DNA from: Cytophagales bacterium
GTDB lineage: Bacteria; Bacteroidota; Bacteroidia; Cytophagales; Spirosomataceae
Assembly: GCA_013298865.1 (NCBI GenBank)
Contig: JAAFJL010000011.1
Coordinates: 1-54,857, forward strand
Length of the DNA stretch: 54,857 bases
Direction: 5' to 3'
The notes under the pieces are model-generated. The model did not search any database, was not told the DNA's origin, and worked only from the letters and a program-made list of their open reading frames with translations. Made by a program: the position numbers and the translations under genes. Shown here one piece after another: positions 8,758 to 20,200 of the stretch (its first letter is position 1; every line of letters begins with the position of its first letter).

Positions 8758-9522
8758 TCATCCATTCGCTAACCAGTCCAAAAAGGCGGTTACTTTCAAT
8801 TTCCCCACAACAATTTGTTCTTCAAACGGCAGCATAAGATTAATCACAATTTTGCGATTGAAATAATGAGAAGCATCTTTGATTGCCTTACGATTAACCA
8901 AAAATTGCCGATTGGCACGAAAGAATGTTGGCTGAAATGTTTTTTCTAAAATATCTAATTTCTGAGAAAGTAAATGCCTTTTTTGGTCGAATGTATAGGC
9001 AAAAACAGTATTGTCTTCAATATAAAACAAGGCGATTTTATCACCCTCCAAAGGAATGATTTTATCGCCTTGTTGCATGATAACCGAAGGTGTTTTTGTT
9101 GGAAAAAGTTGATTTTTTAAGAGGCTCATCAAATTAGGCATTGTGTCTTCTTGCGGAGCTAATTTCGCTTTCAAAGAATGATATTTTTCTAAGGCTTTCT
9201 CGACGGTATTTTTTGAGAATGGTTTCAATAAATAATCAATTCCAACGGTTTTGAATGCCTGAAGGGCATATTCATTGAAAGCCGTACAAAAAATAATTGG
9301 CGTATGATTATTGATTTTTTCAAAGATTTCAAAACTGAGTCCATCACCTAATTCTATGTCTGAAAAGATTAAATCAAGCTCTGGTTTGGTCTTAAAAAAA
9401 TCAATGGCTTCATCCACCGAATGTAATAAAGCAACAATTTCAACATCCGAGTCAATGCCTTTTATGGTTTTGGCTAAATCCTTTGCTGTTAGTTTTTCGT
9501 CTTCGATAATGATGATTTTCAT
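8758..9522 (-). CDS. LytTR-family response regulator
   Basis: A 254-residue regulator. An N-terminal receiver domain (1-120) has the acidic pair in IIEDE, phospho-acceptor D55 (FSDIELGDG), T80 and K100 (LLKPF). A C-terminal LytTR DNA-binding domain (about 150-254) contains FFRANRQFLVNRKAI. All receiver key residues are present, so phosphorylation is expected. It lies 34 bases downstream of a LytS-type histidine kinase in the same direction and is almost certainly its partner. Targets are unknown. No terminator is visible where it meets the GH28-like gene. Confidence 0.92.
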   Translation of the reverse strand: MKIIIIEDEKLTAKDLAKTIKGIDSDVEIVALLHSVDEAIDFFKTKPELDLIFSDIELGDGLSFEIFEKINNHTPIIFCTAFNEYALQAFKTVGIDYLLKPFSKNTVEKALEKYHSLKAKLAPQEDTMPNLMSLLKNQLFPTKTPSVIMQQGDKIIPLEGDKIALFYIEDNTVFAYTFDQKRHLLSQKLDILEKTFQPTFFRANRQFLVNRKAIKDASHYFNRKIVINLMLPFEEQIVVGKLKVTAFLDWLANG

Positions 9523-9523
9523 A

Positions 9524-9554
9524 GCCCCCTACCCCCCAGAAGGGGATTTTTTTT
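9524..9554. repeat. C-rich hairpin between kinase and regulator genes
   Basis: A CCCCCTACCCCCC block followed by AGAA, GGGG and an eight-T run on the plus strand. The stem CCCC-AGAA-GGGG plus T-run looks like a plus-strand terminator, but the flanking genes are on the minus strand. The motif is a common C-rich spacer in Bacteroidetes; a similar one occurs at 43581-43609. Its role is unclear. Confidence 0.45.
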
Positions 9555-9556
9555 GA

Positions 9557-10525
9557 TTAGATTAATTCAATAAATACCGTGAAATTTGTTTCAGTTTTAA
9601 TGATTTCAATCTCAGAATTTGCAATTAATTGATACCGTTGATTCAAATTTTCTAAGCCCGTTCCAGATTTAACTTGGAGTGTTTTGGGCAATGAATTATT
9701 ACTAACTTTTATACGATTTCCTTCTGCTGACACCTCAATTAACAGTGGTTTTTTATCCGTAAAAGCATTGTGTTTTATTGCATTTTCTACTAAAGTTTGT
9801 AAAGCATAAACAGGTATTTTTTTTGACAAATATTTTTCAGGAATATCAATCGGACATTGAAAAGAATCCCCAAATCTCACTTTCTGCAATTCGATATAAT
9901 TCTGGGTAAAAGCCAATTCATCAGCTAAACTTACTACCTCATTATTTTTTGCTTGAACCGAATATCGCAAAAAATCAGAAAGCCTGACTGTGTAATCCTC
10001 CGCATTCGTGGGATTTTCACTTATTAATGATTTAAGCGTACTGAGGGCATTAAAGAGAAAATGGGGCTGTAATTGTTGGAGTAGTATCAATTTTTGTGCC
10101 TCTAAATTATTGACCTTCAAACGCTCAATTTCTACCTCTGCATTTCTTTTCTGAAATTGTAAAATAATCGAATTTGAAATAATCAGTATAAGCGTATTGA
10201 TGGCAACACCTGGAATGAATGGAAAGAAGATATTAACTTCATTAGGTTTTAAATGAAGACTTACAGCAACAGAAATGATGATGGCTTGGATAAATAACAC
10301 AGTAGAATAACTCAAAATGTATCGTTTAGAGCTATTAGAATCTTTAATTTTTGAAAGAATAAAAATATTGATATTCCAAAATAAAAATATGATAAAAGCC
10401 AAAATAAGCCACAATATAAAAATCCTTGGCATTTGTATTTTTTCAAAAATAACCATGGGAACACTCGCCATCAATGACATGATGGGAGACGAAATAAAAG
10501 CAGCTTTCAAAAGTTTTTTCTTCAT
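9557..10525 (-). CDS. LytS/YehU-type sensor histidine kinase
   Basis: A 322-residue membrane histidine kinase. Four hydrophobic segments span about residues 1-125, followed by a short coiled linker. The His_kinase region contains the phospho-acceptor in LQPHFLFNALSTL (H155), an N-box LVENAIKHN (N248), and SGTGLENLNQRY as the G-box. There is no large extracellular sensor domain, so the signal is probably sensed within or near the membrane. It lies immediately upstream of the LytTR regulator, forming a two-component system of the kind frequent in Bacteroidetes. Confidence 0.92.
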   Translation of the reverse strand: MKKKLLKAAFISSPIMSLMASVPMVIFEKIQMPRIFILWLILAFIIFLFWNINIFILSKIKDSNSSKRYILSYSTVLFIQAIIISVAVSLHLKPNEVNIFFPFIPGVAINTLILIISNSIILQFQKRNAEVEIERLKVNNLEAQKLILLQQLQPHFLFNALSTLKSLISENPTNAEDYTVRLSDFLRYSVQAKNNEVVSLADELAFTQNYIELQKVRFGDSFQCPIDIPEKYLSKKIPVYALQTLVENAIKHNAFTDKKPLLIEVSAEGNRIKVSNNSLPKTLQVKSGTGLENLNQRYQLIANSEIEIIKTETNFTVFIELI

Positions 10526-10868
10526 GTAACAAATATAGAAATTTGACTTTTGATTGCCTATATTTTTACTTTGAAGTGGACAAAATTAGGATTGAGGTGG
10601 GTGGAATCAATCATTAGTTTTGTGTAACCTATTCTTACTCCACTTTTGAGAGATTTTGCAATTTCTCTTTTACATTTATACAATCAGAAATACACTCACA
10701 AAGAAAATTCCTTAATGTTCAAAATTACAAATAAATTTTACCATGAATATGTTTGCAAATCTTAAATATTTTGTACATTCATAATTACAATTTATTCTAA
10801 ACAATTTTTGGAATAGTTTTTGAACTATTTTCTTCACTTGATAAACCCATTAAAAACACTGATAACCA
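10526..10868. other. Divergent intergenic region, 343 bases
   Basis: This region lies between the divergent kinase gene and the NarL-type regulator, so it must hold both promoters. On the minus strand, TATATTTG (a match to TAnnTTTG) lies only a few bases before the kinase start, without a clear -33 element. On the plus strand the best candidate is TTTG at 10752-10755 followed at 18 bases by TACATTCA, which is weak. No gene or strong hairpin is visible. Confidence 0.35.
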
Positions 10869-11528
10869 ATGAAAACCAACTATCTACCTACACAGAGAAT
10901 TATTCCGACTCTACTAATTGCCCTTTCGGATAAACTAACAGCTGAGCTTATTGCCTCTTTGGAATCGAAAAAACTGTTTAAAGTCGTAAACATAATGACT
11001 GACGGAGAACGTCTTTTTGAAAACTTAGAAATTCAAAAACCTGATTATCTATTGATTGATAATGAATTACCTAATGGAGGCGGTTTGGGGTTCTTGAAAA
11101 AATTAGATCGAATAAGACCTACTACAAAAGTTATCGTTTATTCGAGTAACGCAAACCCTGATTTCCTGAAAGTATTTTTGTCATCCCCTGCACTCGGATT
11201 TATTCAGCAAGGCTGTGGAATTACTGAATTCACTCATTGTCTTCAAAAAGTATTTGAGGGGAAGAGGATGGTTTTCTCTCAGGTTTCGGATTTTACAACA
11301 AAAATCTGTCATAATGAACAAGACGAGGTATCTCTGTATGATTTAACAAAATTATCTGAACGAGAAATGGATGTATGGGAATTATTAGCGGATGGAAAAG
11401 CAGAAAAGGAAATTGCAGAAGTTCTTTTTATAAGTACGAGTACCGTGAGAACTCACAAGAATAGAATTTCTGAAAAATTAGACATAAAAGGTAAAATGAA
11501 GCTATCAAAATTGGCTTTATCATTTTAG
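10869..11528 (+). CDS. NarL/LuxR-type regulator with degenerate receiver domain
   Basis: A 219-residue protein with an N-terminal receiver-like domain (about 12-135) and a C-terminal GerE/LuxR helix-turn-helix (about 155-219: LSEREMDVWELLADGKAEKE, then ISTSTVRTHKNRISEKL). The phospho-acceptor aspartate is kept (LLIDNELPNG, D64). The usual N-terminal acidic pair is reduced to one residue (IALSD), and the conserved lysine is replaced in LGFIQQGC. It may therefore signal without ordinary phosphorylation. No kinase lies beside it in the same direction. It is the only transcription factor before the 29-kb surface-protein locus and is separated from it by a large palindrome, so it is a candidate regulator of that locus (inference). 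Confidence 0.85.
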   Translation: MKTNYLPTQRIIPTLLIALSDKLTAELIASLESKKLFKVVNIMTDGERLFENLEIQKPDYLLIDNELPNGGGLGFLKKLDRIRPTTKVIVYSSNANPDFLKVFLSSPALGFIQQGCGITEFTHCLQKVFEGKRMVFSQVSDFTTKICHNEQDEVSLYDLTKLSEREMDVWELLADGKAEKEIAEVLFISTSTVRTHKNRISEKLDIKGKMKLSKLALSF

Positions 11529-11533
11529 AAATT

Positions 11534-11610
11534 TGGTTGATTTTTTAAAACGTATAGTTGATAACGTTATCCACCAAATGGTGGATAACGTTATCAACAA
11601 AAATCAACCA
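11534..11610. promoter_or_regulatory. Nested palindrome with two GATAACGTTATC sites
   Basis: A perfect 20-bp inverted repeat (11557-11576 and 11579-11598) with a 2-base centre is enclosed by a second perfect 12-bp pair (11534-11545 and 11599-11610). Each inner arm contains the self-palindromic 12-mer GATAACGTTATC (11560-11571 and 11584-11595), with centres 24 bases apart. It begins 5 bases after the regulator's stop codon and about 240 bases before the first surface-protein gene. It could be a strong terminator, a pair of operators for a dimeric repressor or activator, or both. The rest of the gap to 11848 holds no clear gene or promoter. Confidence 0.8.
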
Positions 11611-11848
11611 TTTGGACTATTGTTTCTTAAAAAAATATCTCAGAAATTTGCCAATGTTCTATCAAACGTTCTGTAATTAAGTAGAACCTATTACTTCCTT
11701 TTACTTTCATAAATCTTTCGCTCGAATTGACCAAATCATCCATAACAATTTGATTAATGTTTTAGCGTATTTTAAAATTTACCCGTTTGATTATATCTAA
11801 AAAATTGGCGTATCTATTTTTTTGAAAATTTATTACAACATTATACCC

Positions 11849-14212
11849 ATGAAAAGAATATTTATATTACTAAGTCTCATCTTTTGTATTCAAACAACTT
11901 TTTCACAAAATAATACATTTCCTACTTCTGGTAATGTTGGAATTGGTACGATAAGTCCATCTAAGAAATTAGAAGTAACTTCACCAGAAGTTGAAGTTTC
12001 AATATTTAAAGGTACAAGTGGAGCAGCAGCTTTTAGATTCTATAATGAGATTAGTAAAGGAATAACATTATCTACTTATAGTTCAGCATATCCAATTAGC
12101 TCTGGAAGCCCATTTAACGTTGGAGCAAATGGGTCAATTATTGTTCATGATGCGAATGCACCTTTTGCAATTGGTACATGGGGATGGGCTCAACCATTAA
12201 TTTTTGGTACAAATTCGTCTGAAAAAATGAGAATTTTATCTAATGGTAATGTTGGGATTGGAACGAGTATTCCTTCTCAAAATTTAACTATTGCTAATAA
12301 TAATTCCACAACACTTCGTCTGGAGTCCACAAATGCTCCTACAGTCTATTACTCAGAATTGACCTCTAATTATGATGGAGCAGAAAGACTTTCTTTAAGT
12401 ACTGGGGCTTCAAAATTGTTCGGCAACAAAGCAATTTTAAACAATGGCTTCCCTCAAACATATCTAAATGATTATTATGGTTTAGCATTCACAACAGGTG
12501 TTCAAAGTCCAACTTTAGCAAATGTAAGAATGGTTATTGATAACACAGGGAATGTTGGGATTGGCACAACGACTCCTGCACTAAAATTTCATGTAGCTGG
12601 TGACACAAGATTAGATGGCAACCTTTACTTAGGTGGAAGTGGAGATGGAAAATCATTCCTAAGTTTTTTTGTAGATAGAAATACCTCAAATCCTTATTTC
12701 GCAGGCTTTGATTATAATAATAACACGGGTTGGACGGGTTGGAAAGGCACACATCAATTTATTCAAATTAACGATAATGGATTCTTTGATATACGTAAAG
12801 CAGCAAATAGTGCAGCTGTTGGAACAAACCTTCTTAGAATAGTTGCCAGTACAGGTAATATTGGTATTGGTACAGATTCACCGACTCAAAAATTAGACGT
12901 AAATGGATCAGCTTTATTGAGAAATGGAAATAGTGCTGGTGGGTTTACCAATGACCAATTACTATTTGGTTGGAATAATACTCCAAATTATTTACACTCA
13001 ATTAAAACAAGACATCATAGTGGAGTTGCTTCTGGAAATGCAATAGATTTTTATACTTGGAAGCAAGGAACAGATGGTGGTGGATCTGTTGGAACTCAAC
13101 ACGTAATGACTTTAGATGGACAAGGTTTTGTAGGTATTGGTACAACTGCACCATCTCAAAAGTTAGATGTTAGAGGTAGTATTCTTGTTGGAGAAGATAT
13201 AAATGATGCAGCAATCACATTGAGGAATAGAAAGGATGGAGCATTTAAAAATGATTTCCTAATTGCAAGTAAAGGAGATTATACCTATTTAGGCAACTAC
13301 CAAAATAATGCTTTGGGAATTTATACTGGTAATCAAGAAAGAGTTTGGATTACAGGTACAGGTAGCGTTGGTATTGGTACAACAACTCCTACAAATACAT
13401 TAGACGTTAATGGTTCGTTTAGAGTCCGAAACCTTATTGAAATGTCAACAAACACAGATTTTATTTGGAATGCTTATTATGCAAATGGAGGCTGGAAGTA
13501 TAGAGCAAATGGATTCGCAGGGGGATTCTATCAAGATGGAACAGGGGGATTAGCATTTAATATTGCTCCAAATGGTACAGCAGACGGAACACTAACTTTT
13601 CAAAGAGCTTTTACAATATTGAATAATGGAAATTTTGGAATAGGCACAACATCCCCATCAGAAAAATTAGAAGTGGCTGGGAATGTAAGAGTCAATGGGA
13701 ATTTTAATATTATTAATACCACAAATAAGATAGTCGGATTTGATGATCCAGCAAATTATTACATTGGTTATTACCCTGTCACAGGTACCGCAGGTTTAAA
13801 TATTCATTGGTTTGGAGGCATTAGACTGGGGGATAAGACTGGTGATGTTATGCAAATTTCGGATGGTAACGTGGGCATAGGTACAACTGATACAAAAGGC
13901 TACAAACTCGCAGTTGGTGGCGAAATGATTGCAGAACGTGTTGTAGTAAAATTGAAAGCTACTTGGCCAGATTATGTTTTCAAGACTGGGTATAGTCTTC
14001 GTACTTTATCTGAGGTTGAGCGTTTTGTGAAAACTAATAATCACTTACCAGATGTACCTTCTGAGGCAGAAGTAAAAGAAAAAGGAATAGACATGGAGCA
14101 AATGAATGCAACGCTTTTGAAAAAAGTAGAAGAATTGACTCTCTATATGATTGAACTACAAAAGCAAAATGACCTATTGAAAAAACGCATGGACGGGCTG
14201 GAAAAGAAGTAG
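11849..14212 (+). CDS. Secreted GIGT-repeat fibre-like protein, paralogue 1
   Basis: A 787-residue secreted protein. I chose the ATG at 11849 because a clean signal peptide (MKRIFILLSLIFCIQTTFSQ) starts there. It carries eight copies of a GNVGIGTTxP motif, each followed by a KLxVxG-like strand, separated by variable beta-rich inserts; this pattern occurs in Bacteroidetes surface fibres. The last about 115 residues form a cap shared with the proteins at 34930 and 36996: GTTDTKGYKLAVGG, AERVVVKL, WPDYVF, HLPDVPS, then a coiled coil beginning LLKKVEELTLYMIE. A coiled-coil end suggests trimer formation. It lacks a recognisable T9SS sorting domain. It is the first gene of the 29-kb locus. Confidence 0.8.
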   Translation: MKRIFILLSLIFCIQTTFSQNNTFPTSGNVGIGTISPSKKLEVTSPEVEVSIFKGTSGAAAFRFYNEISKGITLSTYSSAYPISSGSPFNVGANGSIIVHDANAPFAIGTWGWAQPLIFGTNSSEKMRILSNGNVGIGTSIPSQNLTIANNNSTTLRLESTNAPTVYYSELTSNYDGAERLSLSTGASKLFGNKAILNNGFPQTYLNDYYGLAFTTGVQSPTLANVRMVIDNTGNVGIGTTTPALKFHVAGDTRLDGNLYLGGSGDGKSFLSFFVDRNTSNPYFAGFDYNNNTGWTGWKGTHQFIQINDNGFFDIRKAANSAAVGTNLLRIVASTGNIGIGTDSPTQKLDVNGSALLRNGNSAGGFTNDQLLFGWNNTPNYLHSIKTRHHSGVASGNAIDFYTWKQGTDGGGSVGTQHVMTLDGQGFVGIGTTAPSQKLDVRGSILVGEDINDAAITLRNRKDGAFKNDFLIASKGDYTYLGNYQNNALGIYTGNQERVWITGTGSVGIGTTTPTNTLDVNGSFRVRNLIEMSTNTDFIWNAYYANGGWKYRANGFAGGFYQDGTGGLAFNIAPNGTADGTLTFQRAFTILNNGNFGIGTTSPSEKLEVAGNVRVNGNFNIINTTNKIVGFDDPANYYIGYYPVTGTAGLNIHWFGGIRLGDKTGDVMQISDGNVGIGTTDTKGYKLAVGGEMIAERVVVKLKATWPDYVFKTGYSLRTLSEVERFVKTNNHLPDVPSEAEVKEKGIDMEQMNATLLKKVEELTLYMIELQKQNDLLKKRMDGLEKK

Positions 14213-14250
14213 AAATCGGTACCCAATATTACTCAAAATTTAAAAACAAC

Positions 14251-14266
14251 TCCTCTTGCCAGAGGA
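14251..14266 (+). repeat. Small hairpin before the giant toxin-bearing gene
   Basis: TCCTCT, loop TGCC, AGAGGA: a perfect 6-bp stem in the 84-base gap between the GIGT protein and the 2816-residue gene. There is no T-run, so it is more likely an mRNA-processing or stability element than a terminator. A C-rich ATAACCCC box follows at 14273-14280. Confidence 0.4.
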
Positions 14267-14296
14267 ACTGACATAACCCCATAACAATTTACATTT

Positions 14297-17200
14297 ATGA
14301 GACAGCTCTACTCTAAGTTCTTACTGGTTTGTTTCTTTTGGTTGATTTCTAATCTCCATGTAGCAGGGACTACCTCTTCGTTTGCTTATTCTGATAACAA
14401 TATCAAAGATAAAGCAAGCGAGAAAAGTACTCCTGTAAAAGCAAGTGCAACAACTGGTAGTGGACGTAATGATCGTTTCAAGAAAGAAGAATCTCTGCCA
14501 ACAAATCCAAAGGTAAAGCGTAAGGTCGTTTCGGCTTTGCCTTTAGTTCCTGCGGTATCTCCTGCAAAAAATGAGGATGCAAAATTATTAACAGAACCTA
14601 TTACGGCTCTGAAAAGCAAAGTAGCAGGTCTTCTTAATACCTCTTTTGATGAAAAAGTAGGTCCAGATCCTTTTATCTTTACAATAACTTCTACTGAAGA
14701 TTCTGTTGCTATTGGCGAAGAATTTGAATTGACGGTAAGGGTGAGTTATGTAGAATTTGGACAAACTCAATTCTTCTTGCCTGAGTGGTATAGATATACC
14801 CTTAAAGTTGCTATGCCAAAGGGATTTACCCAAACAGGAGGTGACTATAAAGATTTTTGCACAAGAGCGTTGCCTCTCAACAACCAAAGCCCACAAACTA
14901 CTTTTACGATTAAAGGTAAGTTTGAATACACTCCAGAAGACCCCACTTTTAAGGTACTCCGTGGGTTTGAGGGTGCTAATGAGCAAAGTGAGTTTATTTT
15001 TAAGGGGGAGAAAAAAATATTTATAAATTATTTTTTAGACAAGAATGGTCGAAAAATATTCTACCATAATAAGAAAAGCAAAGCAATTAGGCTTTCAAAT
15101 AGCTCCACAATAAGTGGAATATTGCCTTTTTGCACAAGCACCGGGACTGGAATCGTTTCCTCTTATGATATAAATACTAGACAAGCTCAATCTGGACCTG
15201 CCTATGGGTGCTTAGCAGAACAGCCAAGCCCTTCATGGTACTACTTGAAAATAAAAAAAGGTGGTAAACTTAAAATTAATATCAAGGGTAAATATCAAGA
15301 AGATGATATTGATTTTATCTGTTGGGGTCCATTTGACCAAGAGTCTTTGGATAACTTAAAGTTGCACCCAGAACTTTTAATAGCTGAAAAAGTACAAGAT
15401 TGTAGTTTCAATCCTAGCGATGTTGAGGATTGTAATTTTGGGTATCTCCAAACAAGACAAGGTAACCTTTTAAAAAATGAAGCTGTAAAAGATAAAATCT
15501 ACATTTTACTGGTAACAAATTATACTTCTAATCCTCCAAGTACAAGGACGGAAACGGAAATATCACTAAATAAAACATCAGGAGATGCAGAAACAGATTG
15601 TGGAATTTGTAATGTTGCAAAGCCAATTACATCAGGAGGAAAGCTAATTACAAGTGGAGAATCTGTGAAAATTACAGCTTCAGGATGTACAAATGGTATT
15701 ATTACTTGGGATAATGACCTTGGTGATGGGGAAGAAAAAACTGTATCTCCAACAATAACAACAACTTATCGTGCAAAATGTAAAATAAATGGTTGTGAAA
15801 GTGAATTATCGGATGGTGAAACAGTTTCAGTAGGATCTACTTGTACAATCACCAAACCTACCATTTCAGGAGATGATTCTGGTTGTGGGGGCGTCACATT
15901 AAGTTATACCCAAACAGCCGACCACACCTATGATTGGGAATATTCTCCTTCTGGAGCAGTTAGTACATTTACTTCGCAAGGTTCTTCAGCGATTTCATAT
16001 CCAGTGTCTGCTTCGGGTTATTATAGGATAAAAGTGTCTAAGTTGGGGGGGTGTACGGATGATTATTCAACGAATACTAAAAATCCAAGTATTACACCAA
16101 CGCCCGCAACACCAGTTGTTGCTGCACCAAGTACAACCAATTTATACGGAATCTCATCCATTACGCTAAGTCTATCAACATCGTGCAGAACAGGAGAAAA
16201 TCTAAAGTGGTATAAAGATGGTGTGGAGACGGATAACTTTGTAGATGCCTCCGACGTACCCCTTAATACATCAAAAGCATATACCGCAAAATGCGAAAAA
16301 AATGGTTGCTTTGGCACAGTAAGTAACCAAATATTCATTAATAATAGTAGTGATTGTCCGTCTGGTTCAATTACCTTTGGTTATAACCCTTCTAACAGAA
16401 GTATTAATAGAAATGGAACAATAACTATTTCAGCTTCAAACTGTCCATCTGGTACAAGTTTCAAATGGGCTGATGGTAATACTTCATCAGTCAGAGATTT
16501 TAACTATACCTCAAATGGTAGCTTCACAGAGTCTGGAAAGTGTACCAAAAACGTTAATGGTAACGAAATAGCCTGTGTTTCAGGAACAACAGAAAGTATT
16601 TCAGTGGCTTGTGATAATTTATCATTACCAACTTACAGTTGTAACAAAGCTGGTTGTTCCATTACTGAAGGCGAAAGTATCGTAATCACGGGAAATTGTG
16701 CATCGGGGAATTTCTCGTGGTTGGATGGTCCTGCCAATCCTCGTACAAATTCTCCAAGTAGTAATATAACTTATTTTGGCAAATGTACTTCTACTGCAAC
16801 AGGCTGTTCTACTGGGGATTATGATGCCCCAAGAGCCGTTTATGTGAATAATAGACCGCAACTTTCGGTATCAATTACTGGTTTTGATTCTCCGTGTGGA
16901 AACAATAACGGTGGAAAAGTAAGCGTACAAACTGCTGGTAGATCGGGTAACAGATTTGGATATTATCTCGACAAAAAAATCAATGGTGCGTGGGTTCAGG
17001 AAAATCAATACGCACTAACATGGACAACACATCAATTTCTTGGACTCAGCGAAGGACAATACAGAGTTAGAGCAGTAGATTATCCTGCACCAGACGGAAC
17101 ACCTACCAAGGCAGAAGATAATGCGGTTTCAAATGAAGTAACAATTGCAAAAGTCCCGACACCGACAAAACCAATTGTAACAGCAGGGCAAACTGTATTA

Positions 17201-20200
17201 TGCAATTCAACAGAAACTACTACGCTGACAGCCTCTAATTGTAACGCTGGTTTGTTTTGGTATAAACATATAGATGCAGGTAGATGGGATTATATGGGAA
17301 TTAGTGGAATAACTCAGATTACTGTTGGTCCAGGGGTTTATCAGGTTGAGTGTTCATCGGCAGGTTGCAATGCTGGTAATGGCAATAATATTGATATTTG
17401 GTCAGACAACATGGTTATTTCTGATGCCTCAAAAGACGTATGTATAGTTTGGGGTATCAATAATAATTCCCAAGAGGCAAAACCAAGTAACACTTTTACT
17501 TTTGTACAATCACAAGGACCTCCTATAACTTACCAAACACTTATTATTCCGTGGTCGAGTATTGTCTATGACAATCGCCTTGCCGCAATGACACAAAAAG
17601 CACCAGCTTTTGTGATACCTACCTCAAGCAAAATAGATTTCAAAGTTGGAGAAAGTGTTACGCTAAATGCAGGCGGATGTAGTGGAATAATTACTTGGAA
17701 AGGTGGCGGTAGTGCCACTACATTAACTGGTAAAACGATTACGGTATATCCTACGGCACAGAGTACAACTTATAAAGCTACTTGTTCTAATAGTACTGGT
17801 ACTTGTCAGGGACCTATTTCTAATGAAATCGTTTTAAATAGAACAAGTGATGCCTTTAGCATAAGCTCTTCTGCAACGGCATTCTGTGCAGCAGAAGGAC
17901 CTATTGTTCTTAGAGCGACAGGTTGCAGTGCACCTGCATCTGTTGTATGGTCAACGGGTGCAGTTGGTCAAACACTAACCATTACATCGTTAACCAGTAC
18001 GTTATCGGTTTCAGCAGCTTGTTATTCTTCACCAACCATTAAAGATGCCTCGACATTGATTGTGGCAAAATCTAATACCATTAAACTTTTTGTGCCAAGC
18101 GTGGCACTCGATGCAGGTCTAACACCAGTAATTTCTGCTTGTGAAGGAACAACCGTGTCTATTGCAACAGTTGGTTGCCCTGCCGAAAACCTTTATTGGT
18201 TTACCTATGTTGGTCAATACATTAATGACAATTATTACGAAATACCAACCCCAATTCCTAATTATTCAAACAAGCAAACTGTACTTAACAGGACTGTTAG
18301 CAATACTCAACTTAGCGAGATAGTCTATTATCAATGTGCTGGAACTAAGGGTACAGGAGCGGAGCTTTCTTGCCCTACGCCTGTCCAACAAGTTGAAATA
18401 AAAAGCAAGAAAAAGTCAGGTGCTAAACCTGACCCTGCTGCCATAGAAGTATGCGAAGGGCAACCCTTTAATCTAAAAGTAATAGATAGAGAACCAAGAG
18501 ATTTAACGTATGAATGGCTTGCTCCAGGTCTAAAATCCGTAGCTGTTTTAGATGCCAGTCCTACTAAAACTAATGTCACTACTACATTAAATGCTCTTGA
18601 TACTTATGGAACAGGTCCGAACTCAAAATGGAGATTCAATGTCTCTAATGAATGTGGAGTAGTAGAAAAAACCTTTGATATGAAGGTAACGTCTTCACCT
18701 GTTTCGGTAACATTTTCAGCAGAAGATACTCGTCTGAAAACTGTAAAATTCCTTAATTCTTCAAGACCTGCTAATGCCTACATTATGCAGGAAATTAATA
18801 ATTCTTCTGGAAGACCCACTGGTGATATTATCAAAACATTAGAGGCAACGCCTAAAAATGGAAAATGGAATTTTGGTGATGGAACACCTGATGTAGTAAT
18901 TGCTAATGCCAATTGGAATGAAATTACTCATACTTTTCCTGCCATAGGGGAATACACGGTAACATTAACAGTTATTGATCCTAAAAATGCTTGCCCAAAG
19001 TCACTTAGTACAAAGTTTTATATTGGTTGCGAAAAACCCTTACCACCAACCAAAATAGAACAAAGTGCTAATACCCTTTGCCTTGGACAAAGCATTACGC
19101 TAAAAGCTCTTGGTTGCGAAAAAGCAATACCAACACAAACAAAATGGTTTCAGATAACTACAACAGCAGGTGGTACGCAGGTGGAAACGCCAATCTCAAA
19201 CCTTGGCGAAAGTATTATACTCAGTCCATCGTCTGAGGGATCGTATAATTACAAAGCAAAATGCGTATTGGATGAATGTTTAAGTGATATATCGTCTGCC
19301 GTAACTTTTAATGTTCAAAATTTATTAGCTCCAAAAGCATTTGTCTCGGATCCTGTTACACTTGGCTTCGTGCAGACTCCCGTATCAAGTGTAGTTGGTA
19401 ATCCTGTTTCTCTTTCGGTTTCTGGCTGTGACGGTGAAGTTGTCTGGACTACTTGGGCTAATACCTCTCCTTCAACGCCATTAAAAGGAGCAATTTTACT
19501 ATTCCCGAAACCAAATGGAACTTCTACTTGGACGGGTATCACCCCTGGGACGGCTTATACCTTTACCTCTAAATGTGTAAAAGCTGCTAATGGAACAACT
19601 TGTGAAAGTCCGCTTTCTAATACTCTATCTGTCACTTTTACCGCTTGCCCCAATGTAGTAATAACCCCAACAGCAGCACAAATTGTCTGTGACGGTACAC
19701 CTACCGTAATGACCGCCAGCCAAGGCAATGGCGTATTTACTTGGTTTAAAGAAGTTGGGGGTATAGAAACACAAGTAGGAAGTGGAGCAACTTATAAACC
19801 ATTAGAAAATGGTAAATTCTTTGCAAAATCTTGTAATGGAGCAAGCGTAAGTACAAAAACTGATGTTAGTATTGTAACCCTGAAACCTCAGATTACATTA
19901 CAACCCAACACCAATCCAGCTTTGGCAGGAACGGCTATGGCTTTCCAAGCAGCAGATGCCAACGCCAATACTCCAACTTATAATTGGACTGGTCCTAATG
20001 GTTTTAATAGTGCTTTACAAAATGCGAGTATTGCTTCTTTGAGCAACTTAAATACGGGTATCTATACCGTAAAACTCACAAAAGGTACTTGTACTGCAAA
20101 AGCTGATGTTGACTTTTACGTTTCTGCCGCAAATTGCCCAACAGTATTTAACCAAAACCCAACGGTTGCTGTAAATTGTGTGAACGGTGTTGCTACATTG

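Noticed and set aside
14588..14986. Minus-strand open frames inside the giant toxin gene (also near 20566-20976 and 27203-27610)
   Set aside because: They lie wholly within long, well-supported plus-strand genes and show no family features; they follow from codon usage on the other strand.
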